The notes beneath the pieces were generated by a model. It was not told where the DNA came from and searched no databases. It saw nothing but the letters and a program-made list of their open reading frames with translations. Below are positions 1-5,357 of a DNA stretch of 5,490 nucleotides, in pieces. The stretch comes from an uncultured Eubacteriales bacterium (GTDB taxonomy: Bacteria > Bacillota > Clostridia > Christensenellales > CAG-314), in the NCBI GenBank assembly GCA_948938605.1, contig CARAIG010000070.1, positions 1-5,490 on the forward strand, in the 5' to 3' direction. The translations under genes and the position numbers were made by a program. Positions within the stretch are counted from its first letter, which is position 1. The number at the start of each line of letters is the position of its first letter.

Positions 1-519
<519 letters not shown>

Positions 520-672
520 AAGGGAGTAGAGGAAAGACTCTACGAATCCAAGTCAAGTAAGTGGAAGCACTTACGGAAAAACAGTGTTTGCTTGATACAC
601 TGGAAAAAAGAACAAGCAAAACCCAAGAATGTGTTAAAACGCTTTACTATTCTGATTACAAGCAAACAAAAT
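520..672 (+). other. 16S 3' trailer with three tandem hairpins
   Basis: This is the transcribed spacer between the mature 16S end and the terminator. Three perfect stems follow one another: GTAGAG/CTCTAC (526-531 with 538-543), GTAAGTG/CACTTAC with a GAAG loop (557-563 with 568-574), and CAGTGT/ACACTG (582-587 with 597-602). A competing pairing also exists: GTTTGCTTG (586-594) is the exact complement of CAAGCAAAC (659-667), and eight of its bases also complement CAAGCAAA at 613-620. The third hairpin and these longer pairings exclude each other as nested structures. A role in 16S 3' maturation is an inference. No tRNA fold is present, and the reading frame crossing this region looks non-coding. 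Confidence 0.6.
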
Positions 673-700
673 CCCTGCGCCTCAGCGCGGGCTTTTTTTA
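673..700 (+). terminator. intrinsic terminator closing the 16S transcript
   Basis: The stem CCC-(T)-GCGC (673-680) pairs with GCGCGGG (685-691) across a CTCA loop, with a single T bulge. A run of seven T follows at 693-699. This is a textbook Rho-independent terminator on the + strand, and it implies that the 16S is not co-transcribed with 23S. Confidence 0.85.
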
Positions 701-740
701 TTTGAACGCGTATAAGCGTCGCAATACTTTGTTAAACTTC

Positions 741-789
741 ACAGCCCGCTTCGGTCACGTATGTCTGTATACGCTCCCTTGCGGGCTGT
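741..789. repeat. long nested palindrome downstream of the rRNA terminator
   Basis: The outer arms ACAGCCCGC (741-749) and GCGGGCTGT (781-789) are perfect complements. Inside them, CGTAT (758-762) pairs with ATACG (769-773). A T/G-rich stretch follows on the + strand, so it could act as a second, weaker terminator. A partly similar tract, GTATACGTTCCCTTGTCG, recurs near 862-879. That suggests a member of a dispersed intergenic palindrome family rather than a gene part. Confidence 0.55.
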
Positions 790-1130
790 TTGTTTGCCTC
801 GTCTTGCTTGCTTCTACGCGCTCAAATAGGCTAATTCATAATTATATAAAATGTTGTCTGGTATACGTTCCCTTGTCGAAGCATTCAAAAGTACGCAATC
901 TGCAATCCGCCTGCGCTTTCAAATATACTGGTTTAACAAACTATATTGCGTTCCTTTTTTAGTTTGTTTGCCTTGTCTTGCTCGCTTTTACACGCTCAAA
1001 TAGGTTTGTTCATAATTATAAAATGGTGTTTGATATATTTTCTTGTCAAAGTATTCAAAAGTGCACAATCTGCAATTCGTCAGTGTCTTCAAATAGTTTG
1101 GTTCAGTAAATATTATTTTGATTGGCGTAC
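788..1130 (+). repeat. diverged tandem duplication, 174-base period
   Basis: Unit 1 (788-961) and unit 2 (962-about 1130) start with GTTTGTTTGCC and align nearly without gaps for their first 45 bases. They share CTCAAATAGG, TTCATAATTATA, ATTCAAAAGT, CAATCTGCAAT and a CAAATA block in the same order, with a few small indels later. Many differences are transitions, mostly C to T or G to A going from unit 1 to unit 2. Frames do not survive: the frame open through unit 1 shifts and stops in unit 2, so the duplication appears non-coding. The 700-1557 interval holds no supportable gene beyond these repeats. Just after unit 2 lies the perfect palindrome GCGTAC-A-GTACGC (1125-1137). Confidence 0.75.
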
Positions 1131-1238
1131 AGTACGCTCCTGTTGCAAAATCCGCGCCCGCCTTGTATCTACCGCAATCTATGCCGTTAAACATATTTAT
1201 TTACTCTATTGACGACATTAAAGCCAGTGGTCCCTTTA

Positions 1239-1283
1239 TGTCATCCTGAGCAAGCAACGAAGTTGCGCGTCGAAGGATCTAGG
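1239..1283 (+). repeat. dispersed palindromic repeat, TCATCCTGAGC...GTCGAAGGATCT type (copy 1)
   Basis: The unit begins GTCATCCTGAGC and ends GTCGAAGGATCT. The outer arms ATCCT (1243-1247) and AGGAT (1274-1278) pair. An inner stem GCAAC/GTTGC (1254-1258 with 1262-1266) sits where copy 2 has a shorter core. Repeats of this type are common between genes in many bacterial genomes. The function is unknown; as RNA it would fold into a hairpin. Confidence 0.75.
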
Positions 1284-1302
1284 AAACAGTGCATAAAGTA
1301 AC

Positions 1303-1330
1303 CGTCATTGCGAGCGAAGCAAAGCAATCC
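1303..1330 (+). repeat. dispersed palindromic repeat, CGTCATTGCGAGCGAAGC...GCAATCC type
   Basis: ATTGC (1307-1311) pairs with GCAAT (1324-1328) around a GAGCGAAGCAAA core. This matches the widespread intergenic repeat that begins CGTCATTGCGAG and ends AGCAATCC, known from many unrelated bacteria. It lies 20 bases after the preceding repeat and directly touches the next one. Confidence 0.75.
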
Positions 1331-1358
1331 GGTAGGGTGGGCAGACTCTTGCCCACCG
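1331..1358 (+). repeat. GGTGGGC/GCCCACC hairpin repeat
   Basis: GGTGGGC (1336-1342) and GCCCACC (1351-1357) form a perfect 7-bp stem with an eight-base loop, AGACTCTT. It abuts the preceding palindromic repeat without spacer, which suggests that these small elements insert into or beside each other. No T-run follows (AAAATTAAATT instead), so it is unlikely to be a terminator on the + strand. Confidence 0.65.
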
Positions 1359-1383
1359 CAAAATTAAATTAAACGTCACCGCA

Positions 1384-1409
1384 ATTATGCACTACGCATT
1401 ACGCATTAA
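1384..1409 (+). repeat. short internal repeat of ATTAcGCA type
   Basis: The segment carries three near-tandem units: ATTATGCACT, ACGCATT and ACGCATT, each about seven to ten bases long. It is low-complexity intergenic DNA between the two groups of palindromic repeats. A weaker echo, GCATATTGCATT, follows at 1417-1428. No function can be read from it. Confidence 0.45.
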
Positions 1410-1433
1410 AAAAGGCGCATATTGCATTAAAAT

Positions 1434-1495
1434 ATGTCATCCTGAGCGAAAAATAACACCAAATTATGTCATCCTGAGCGTAGTCGAAGGATCTA
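1434..1495 (+). repeat. TCATCCTGAGC repeat: half copy plus full copy 2
   Basis: A truncated unit, TGTCATCCTGAGCGAAAAAT (1435-1454), keeps only the left half. A complete unit starts with GTCATCCTGAGC at 1469 and ends GTCGAAGGATCT at 1494. In the full copy ATCCT (1471-1475) pairs with AGGAT (1488-1492). Together with the copy at 1239 this makes two complete units and one half unit within 260 bases. Confidence 0.7.
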
Positions 1496-1557
1496 AGAAC
1501 CAATGTATAATCGTACATACTGTGTACCTAGATGTTTCGTCCGTAACTAAGCAATGT

Positions 1558-1863
1558 TTATTTTTTGTTATCTTCTTCTAATATTTGCGCAATGCCGTCA
1601 ATTTGTTCTGCCATTTTACAAAGTCTTTGAACTATGCTTTTGCGTCGGTCATCAATTTGTATTTGTTCGGGTTGCCAATACTCGCATTTAACTATATTGT
1701 TTATCCGCTTTTTGCTTTCCGTTAATTTTAAATTCGAATTGACGCAGTGTATGCAACCACCAATTAGGTAAAATTTACCGTCTAAATTTCCGTAATGCTT
1801 AACGCAATATGCGCAATTTATGCAGTCGTTTAAAATTTTGTTTTTCGTAGTTTTTAAAGACAT
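1558..1863 (-). CDS. Cys-rich small protein of unknown function
   Basis: This encodes 101 residues that I do not recognise as a named family. The N-terminal two thirds carry six cysteines in a metal-site-like layout: C14-x2-C17-x2-C20, then C37-x2-C40 in a GGCIHC motif, then C60 in a KCEYWQP motif. The last third (about 64-101) is charged, probably helical and lacks the pattern apart from C82. A zinc-binding fold is likely; an iron-sulfur cluster is possible. There is no signal peptide or membrane segment. The start is supported by AAGGAG at 1870-1875, six bases upstream. It is transcribed away from the Xre gene, from a promoter whose spacer is filled by a palindrome, so repression by that neighbour is expected. 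No clear terminator follows its stop. Confidence 0.75.
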   Translation of the reverse strand: MSLKTTKNKILNDCINCAYCVKHYGNLDGKFYLIGGCIHCVNSNLKLTESKKRINNIVKCEYWQPEQIQIDDRRKSIVQRLCKMAEQIDGIAQILEEDNKK

Positions 1864-1900
1864 TATCTACTCCTTTTCTATCGAATATTGTACTCTTACC

Positions 1901-1957
1901 AATATATAACAGGCAATGCCTGTTTGTCAAACATTTAACAGGTATTTCCTGTATAAT
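1901..1957. promoter_or_regulatory. divergent promoters with two matching operator palindromes
   Basis: Operator 1 is ACAGGCAATGCCTGT (1909-1923) and operator 2 is ACAGGTATTTCCTGT (1938-1952). Both are 15 bases with identical ACAGG/CCTGT arms, with centres 29 bases apart. The leftward promoter reads TTGACA (1925-1930, complement strand) and then TATATT or TATATA at 1901-1908, a spacing of 16-18. Operator 1 fills that spacer. The rightward -10 is TATAAT (1952-1957); operator 2 ends at its first base, and its -35 is poor. A third palindrome, TGTTTG-T-CAAACA (1921-1933), lies between them. I infer that the Xre protein encoded at 1975 binds here and controls both directions, including itself. Confidence 0.75.
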
Positions 1958-1974
1958 ATTAAAAGAGGTGCAAT

Positions 1975-2181
1975 ATGATTACATTACAAAGTATACAGTT
2001 ACGAATAGCAGAAGTTATATCGCAAAGCGGAATGACTCAAAAAGCCATTGCGGAAAAATTGAACATAAGGCAACAAACCATACAGCAGTATGTGTCAGGT
2101 CGTGCAATGCCTTCGCTTGAAACTCTTGCCAACTTATGCAAGTTGCTCGACGTTGACGCAAATTATATATTGTGTCAATAA
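1975..2181 (+). CDS. Xre/Cro-CI family transcriptional repressor (HTH_3), single-domain
   Basis: This is a 68-residue protein that is almost entirely one Cro/C1-type helix-turn-helix domain. Helix 2 is TQKAIAEKL (21-29), the turn is at N30-I31, and the recognition helix is RQQTIQQYVS (32-41). The usual SGR and P-S-x-E-T-L-A-x-L motifs follow (41-54), ending in LLDVDANYIL. No sensor, dimerisation or protease domain is attached, so any signal input must come from a partner or from DNA-binding equilibrium alone. The start follows AGAGGTG (1963-1969) at the expected distance. The stop lies 21 bases before the SIMPL gene, so the two are probably one operon. The gene sits beside two matched palindromes and is likely autorepressed. 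The regulated signal is unknown. Confidence 0.92.
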   Translation: MITLQSIQLRIAEVISQSGMTQKAIAEKLNIRQQTIQQYVSGRAMPSLETLANLCKLLDVDANYILCQ

Positions 2182-2202
2182 TAAACGGTTTGGAGGGAAA
2201 AA

Positions 2203-2853
2203 ATGAATAAAACACTTGTTGTTAAAGGTATGGGCAAAGTAAGCGTCGAACCCGATTTAACGGTAATCGGTATGTCGCTTACGGCGTTAAACAAACAGTA
2301 CGGTGAAGCAATGGCGGCGGCTTCCGAACAAATGGAAAGCGTACGTTCGGCGTTGTTGCATATAGGTTTTAAAAAGAGCGATTTAAAAACAACGGATTTT
2401 AACGTTCACTCCCGTTACGAAAGCGAAAGGGACAGTAACGGTAATTATCAAAGCGTATTTAAAGGCTTTGAAGTCAACCATTCGTTAAAGTTGGAATTTG
2501 ACTTTAATATGGACAAACTTAACGAAGTGCTTGCAGCTGTATCTACTTGCAAAGCTAATCCTAGGTTTTCCATTGAATTTTCCGTCAAGGATAAAAATGC
2601 CGTAAGCGAATCGCTGCTTGCTTCGGCAGTGGACAACGCAACGCAAAAGGCAAAAATTTTGGCAAAGTCCGCAGGCGTTAAATTGGGTGCAATACAAAAT
2701 ATCGATTACAGTTGGGGCGATTTACATTTAGTTTCGCCCACTGCATACAAAGCGGACGAAAACCGCGTTGCCCTTAAATGTACTGCAATGGACATTCAGC
2801 CCGACAAAATCGACGTTACCGACGCCGTTACGCTTGTTTGGGAAATTTTGTAA
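2203..2853 (+). CDS. SIMPL domain-containing protein (DUF541), without signal peptide
   Basis: This 216-residue protein spans a complete SIMPL/DUF541 domain. Visible family marks are the start VVKGMGKVSVEPD (6-18), the segment DLKTTDFNVHSRYE (60-73), the A-rich helix ending AKSAGVKLGAIQNI (about 153-166), and a C-terminal strand ending VTLVWEIL. Many relatives are exported or membrane-anchored (the family includes E. coli YggE, linked to oxidative-stress protection). This one starts directly with the first beta strand and has no hydrophobic leader, so it should be cytoplasmic. The start follows GGAGGG (2192-2197). It lies 21 bases after the Xre gene and is probably co-transcribed and controlled by it. 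The biochemical role of SIMPL proteins is not settled. A strong hairpin terminator follows. Confidence 0.9.
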   Translation: MNKTLVVKGMGKVSVEPDLTVIGMSLTALNKQYGEAMAAASEQMESVRSALLHIGFKKSDLKTTDFNVHSRYESERDSNGNYQSVFKGFEVNHSLKLEFDFNMDKLNEVLAAVSTCKANPRFSIEFSVKDKNAVSESLLASAVDNATQKAKILAKSAGVKLGAIQNIDYSWGDLHLVSPTAYKADENRVALKCTAMDIQPDKIDVTDAVTLVWEIL

Positions 2854-2876
2854 GTTTGTTTTGCAGACAACAGATA

Positions 2877-2935
2877 GCAAAAATACGCAGAAGCATTTAA
2901 GTCTCTGCGTATTTTGCATTTAAAAGTTTTTTTGT
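2877..2935. terminator. bidirectional terminator between convergent genes
   Basis: GCAAAAATACGCAGA (2877-2891) pairs with TCTGCGTATTTTGC (2904-2917) with one A bulge and a 12-base loop. On the + strand T-rich DNA follows after a short gap (TTTTTTT at about 2928-2934). On the - strand the stem ends in a T-run from the A-tract at 2879-2883. It lies between the convergent stops at 2853 and 2950, so it can serve both genes. Confidence 0.8.
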
Positions 2936-2949
2936 TTTTGTACTGTGAT

Positions 2950-4074
2950 TTATTTGTCACCTATCAAAATCAACGGCACTAGCATTTCTTCTGTCAACGA
3001 CGTGTGGTGTCCTTTAAAAGTCAAATCGTCCGGCGGCAAAAACTGCGCTTGTTTGTGAGTGTATGTACCTATTGCAATGTAGTCGCCCAGCAACGGCGCT
3101 TTGTTGCCAATGTCGCCGAAAAATCCCAATTCAATCAACTCCTTGCTTTCGTGCAGTTCGAAGTCATCGCTGTATTTCGATTTGAAGTATTGCGCAAATT
3201 CTTCTTTTTTGCCGTCCTTTACGCGGAAGGCAATAGCGCGCGGTTCCATATACGGCAGCGTTTCCAACATACCGTACAACTGCGTATCTTCATATAAATT
3301 AACGTCACCCGCAACGTCTATTTGCCCGTGATCGGCAGTTACTATAAACAGCGTGTTCGGCGTTTGTTCCGCAAGCCGTTGCAGTCTAGCGGATATGTCA
3401 ATCAGTATTTCCTTTGTATGCTCGCACGTCACGCCGTACTCGTGCATCGAGTGGTCGGGTTCGTTGTTATATGCGTAAACAAACTGTTTGCCGTCTTTTG
3501 CGCAAATGTCCTTGATATGCTCGAAAAATTTTTCCATATCGAAGTTCCAAGCAATGTTGCGTTCGGGGTGCGCAGGTTTTACAAAAACGGGAAAAACAGT
3601 GTTAATTGCGTATTCGCCGTTGGTTGCTTCGTCAAAAAAGTACGGGTATTGTTCAAGCGGTGACGCACTGCTTGTGTCGATTGCTTCGTTGGTTTCGTAG
3701 TCGGTGTTTAAAAAAATACATATGTTGCGTTTAAGTTGTTCAAAATACATACTCCAACCGAACCAACCGTGTTCAAGCGGCAATCTGTTTGTCATAAGCG
3801 ACGTTGTTGCGCACGTAGTTGTGGAAGGAAACGTCGACGTCAGCACATCTTTTATGTTGGTTCGCAAGTAGTCCGTTTTAGGTAAGTTTTGTTCCAACGG
3901 ATATATTCCCATTCCGTCAAAGCAAATATACACAATGTTTTTGTAACCTTTGGCTAGTTCGGCTTTAAGTAGCGGCAGTGTGGCGTTGCGGTTGGGCGCG
4001 CCCAAAAACTCCGCAAGGGTTGCCGATATGTTAATGTTGCTGTGCTTAAAGTTTGGCAAATTAAATTTTTTCAT
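2950..4074 (-). CDS. alkaline phosphatase superfamily protein (phosphodiesterase/nucleotide pyrophosphatase type)
   Basis: This 374-residue metalloenzyme is probably a two-metal hydrolase of phosphodiester or pyrophosphate bonds; its substrate cannot be read from sequence. Expected metal ligands are in order: D53 in CFDGMG, a Thr nucleophile in the T79-S-T81-FPSTTT segment, D207 and H211 in EPDHSMHEYG, D248 and H249 in TADHGQ, and H356 or H357 in GHHTSLTEEMLVPLI. The C-terminal motif is like that of bacterial type I phosphodiesterase/nucleotide pyrophosphatase-like proteins. No signal peptide or membrane segment is visible, so it is likely cytoplasmic. The start follows AAAAGGAA (4081-4088). 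It has its own extended -10 promoter and a long 5' UTR hairpin, and it shares a terminator with the SIMPL gene. The domain is complete and all key residues are present. Confidence 0.92.
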   Translation of the reverse strand: MKKFNLPNFKHSNINISATLAEFLGAPNRNATLPLLKAELAKGYKNIVYICFDGMGIYPLEQNLPKTDYLRTNIKDVLTSTFPSTTTCATTSLMTNRLPLEHGWFGWSMYFEQLKRNICIFLNTDYETNEAIDTSSASPLEQYPYFFDEATNGEYAINTVFPVFVKPAHPERNIAWNFDMEKFFEHIKDICAKDGKQFVYAYNNEPDHSMHEYGVTCEHTKEILIDISARLQRLAEQTPNTLFIVTADHGQIDVAGDVNLYEDTQLYGMLETLPYMEPRAIAFRVKDGKKEEFAQYFKSKYSDDFELHESKELIELGFFGDIGNKAPLLGDYIAIGTYTHKQAQFLPPDDLTFKGHHTSLTEEMLVPLILIGDK

Positions 4075-4089
4075 AGCGTATTCCTTTTG

Positions 4090-4130
4090 GTAGCGGGTAG
4101 TAGTGTAAGCAGATCACTGCGTCCCGCTAC
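4090..4130 (-). promoter_or_regulatory. 5' UTR hairpin next to the RBS of the phosphodiesterase gene
   Basis: GTAGCGGG (4090-4097) and CCCGCTAC (4123-4130) are perfect 8-base complements. An inner AGTG/CACT stem (4102-4105 with 4115-4118) lies between them. The hairpin lies in the leader between the putative -10 and the ribosome site, and its edge is two bases from AAAAGGAA. It could influence translation or mRNA stability, or simply be an inserted palindromic repeat. No T-run follows, so it is not a plain terminator. Confidence 0.5.
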
Positions 4131-4153
4131 GTCGTTACCTATTTGAATATTAT

Positions 4154-4162
4154 ATTATACCA
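4154..4162 (-). promoter_or_regulatory. extended -10 promoter for the phosphodiesterase gene
   Basis: On the - strand the sequence reads TGGTATAAT, a consensus TATAAT preceded by the TGn extension. No good -35 lies 16-18 bases upstream, as is usual for extended -10 promoters. The resulting leader would be about 70-75 bases and would contain the 4090-4130 hairpin. Confidence 0.55.
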
Positions 4163-4208
4163 AGCGCAAAATGTAAATATTTTGCAATTAACCGTCAACC
4201 TTTTTGCT

Positions 4209-4242
4209 AAAAAAAACGGCAAACATTTTTATTGTTTGCCGT
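4209..4242 (-). terminator. intrinsic terminator of the DUF1622 gene
   Basis: ACGGCAAACA (4216-4225) and TGTTTGCCGT (4233-4242) form a perfect 10-bp stem with a seven-base loop. Read on the - strand, it is followed by six to eight T (the A-tract at 4209-4216). It begins 14 bases after the stop of the leftward gene. Confidence 0.85.
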
Positions 4243-4256
4243 AATTTTAAAAATAT

Positions 4257-4769
4257 CTATTGTTGTTCGGTCTTGTCGGTATCGTCTTTTTTGCCGAAAA
4301 TTCCTTTGCGCTTTTTGGGTTGTTCAATATCGTTCGTCAACGGTGTTTTGATGTCGTGCAATTCCAAGTCCGTCAAAGCGCCGTTTTTGCGCTCGATTTT
4401 AATTTCCCACTGAATTAGGAACGCCAATGCCGCGCGCAGCAGTATAATTGCGCCTAGTATCAACAGTTCGTTCCATTCGCGCACAATTACGGTACGCAGC
4501 AATTCCCCGCCCATTTTAAATTCCAATGCAAGGGCAATGCCTTCGGCAAGTTTAAGACGGACGTGTTTTTGTCTTTTAATCAGTCCGACTATTGCGGAAA
4601 CTATTGCATAACAAAGTATAATTACGCCTACAAGTTCGATTGCAAGTATTAAATAGTTTACAATGATATCGAAGTAACCTTCGATAGTTTTAAAAACGTG
4701 TTCGCCGGGCATTTTAGTAGGTGTGTCGCCCGATGTCGTTCCCTCGAAAAATCCAAGCAGTCCAAACAT
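4257..4769 (-). CDS. DUF1622 family membrane protein
   Basis: This 170-residue protein begins MFGLLGFFEG. I chose this start over an in-frame ATG 57 bases upstream because AAGGAG (4776-4781) sits six bases before it. The upstream start would also overlap the promoter. The DUF1622 core runs from about 33 to 124. A first membrane helix spans about 36-64 (LILAIELVGVIILCY region), followed by a basic turn (KRQKHVR). The conserved amphipathic stretch LAEGIALALEFKMGGELLRT (74-93) comes next, then a second membrane helix (about 100-121) ending in FLIQWEIK. The N-terminal leader (1-30) and a highly charged C-terminal tail (125-170, with a KKRKG segment) are extra to the usual short core. The family function is unknown. 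It has its own promoter and terminator, so it is monocistronic. Confidence 0.9.
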   Translation of the reverse strand: MFGLLGFFEGTTSGDTPTKMPGEHVFKTIEGYFDIIVNYLILAIELVGVIILCYAIVSAIVGLIKRQKHVRLKLAEGIALALEFKMGGELLRTVIVREWNELLILGAIILLRAALAFLIQWEIKIERKNGALTDLELHDIKTPLTNDIEQPKKRKGIFGKKDDTDKTEQQ

Positions 4770-4797
4770 ATTTTGCTCCTTGCTGTGTTCTGTTATT

Positions 4798-4826
4798 ACT
4801 ATATCATAATTTGGCATTAATTGCAA
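4798..4826 (-). promoter_or_regulatory. promoter of the DUF1622 gene
   Basis: On the - strand TTGCAA (4821-4826) is separated by 17 bases from TATAGT (4798-4803), with a TGA extension just before the -10. The implied leader is about 25 bases, which fits the AAGGAG site at 4776-4781. It places the longer ATG (4824-4826) inside the -35, supporting the shorter protein. Confidence 0.65.
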
Positions 4827-4873
4827 TACCCAATTTTTAACATATAAATGAATAACTTGCGCGTAATTGTATA

Positions 4874-4902
4874 TTGCAATTGTAGGCTGAATTTGATATA
4901 AT
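4874..4902 (+). promoter_or_regulatory. promoter of the flavin-reductase-like gene
   Basis: TTGCAA (4874-4879) is followed after 17 bases by a perfect TATAAT (4897-4902) with a TGA extension at 4894-4896. It has the same architecture and the same -35 hexamer as the divergent DUF1622 promoter about 50 bases away. The ribosome site AAAAAGGAG (4943-4951) lies further downstream, six bases before the ATG. Confidence 0.7.
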
Positions 4903-4957
4903 TATAATATATCGCAAATATGATTAAATATTTAGAAGAGTTAAAAAGGAGTGTAAA

Positions 4958-5293
4958 ATGAGTAAATTAAAAGAATTGCGTATAGTAGACAACTTTTACC
5001 AAACGTCGTCGTTTTTCCCTATGCCTACGACGTTAATATCCACCGTAAGCGAAAACGGGCAAACCAATTTAGGCGCATATTCGCTGTGTTTTCCTTACTA
5101 TATTGCCGGCAAGGAATACTACGCAATGGTGCTTGAATGCCGGGATTCGAGTTTACGAACTATTGCGTCCGAACCGCCCAATCCCCAACATGTAACGTGC
5201 ATTGTTTTATTTTCATATTGTATTGGTTGGTTTTCAGATTTTTTTAGTATATTTCCACAATGTGGACACACCTCGGCGTTTGTACTTACTTGA
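4958..5293 (+). pseudogene. flavin reductase-like (FMN-binding split barrel) gene, 3'-truncated
   Basis: The first 65 or so residues look like the N-terminus of a flavin reductase-domain protein: MPTTLISTVSENGQTN (22-37), LGAYSLCFPYYIAGK (38-52), and the strand YYAMVLECRDSS (54-65). This part should form the first FMN-binding strands. After codon 65 (about 5152) similarity stops abruptly. The frame then runs through unrelated DNA that codes for another gene on the opposite strand, and ends at 111 residues. Family members are usually about 150-200 residues, so more than half the domain is missing and FMN binding is unlikely. Promoter, RBS and N-terminus are intact, so the break is probably recent. 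Alternatives are a chimeric assembly join or a very divergent C-terminus. Confidence 0.7.
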
Positions 5294-5325
5294 TTGTGAC
5301 ATTCCGAACATTGATATAGCGACAT
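5119..5325 (-). CDS. zinc-ribbon protein, probably 3'-truncated
   Basis: The frame encodes 68 residues. I chose the ATG at 5323-5325, giving MSLYQCSECHNQ, because AAGGAG (5332-5337) lies six bases upstream; a longer in-frame start at 5388 has no such support. C6-x2-C9 and C20-x2-C23 (CPHCGN) form a classic four-cysteine zinc ribbon of the kind found at the N-terminus of many small clostridial proteins. A polar linker (28-41) follows, then MHVTCWGLGGSDAIVRKL (42-59), which looks like the beginning of a second domain. The last nine residues are antisense to the flavin-reductase gene, so the natural C-terminus appears lost at about 5150. Its promoter was not identified; hairpin-rich DNA begins about 20 bases upstream of its RBS. 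Function cannot be assigned. Confidence 0.65.
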   Translation of the reverse strand: MSLYQCSECHNQVSTNAEVCPHCGNILKKSENQPIQYENKTMHVTCWGLGGSDAIVRKLESRHSSTIA

Positions 5326-5357
5326 AAAATTCTCCTTATTTTGCTTTAAATAAGTAA

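Noticed and set aside
561..962. 133-codon open frame starting with GTG inside the 16S trailer
   Set aside because: It runs through hairpins, the rRNA terminator and the first duplication unit, lacks an RBS and has unlikely composition. The frame is not preserved in the second unit.
946..1212. 88-codon open frame over the second duplication unit
   Set aside because: It is in a different frame from the open frame over unit 1, has no RBS, and the units diverge like non-coding DNA.
1239..1495. Possible CRISPR array
   Set aside because: The repeats are of different families, irregularly spaced, and partly truncated or directly abutting. No uniform spacers or cas genes are present.
1387..1581. 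64-codon open frame
   Set aside because: It consists mostly of dispersed palindromic repeat sequence and overlaps the end of the Cys-rich gene.
3004..3700. Several + strand open frames over 3004-3700
   Set aside because: They are antisense shadows of the phosphodiesterase gene, which has all its family motifs on the - strand.
4770..4826. Longer start for the DUF1622 protein (ATG at 4826)
   Set aside because: The extra 19 residues overlap the -10/-35 promoter and have no RBS, whereas the ATG at 4769 has an ideal AAGGAG.
5130..5200. tRNA-like fragment (GGGATTCGA near 5142-5150) at the junction
   Set aside because: It looks faintly like a complement of a T-arm, but no acceptor, anticodon or D-arm can be paired, and the bases are explained as flavin-reductase codons.
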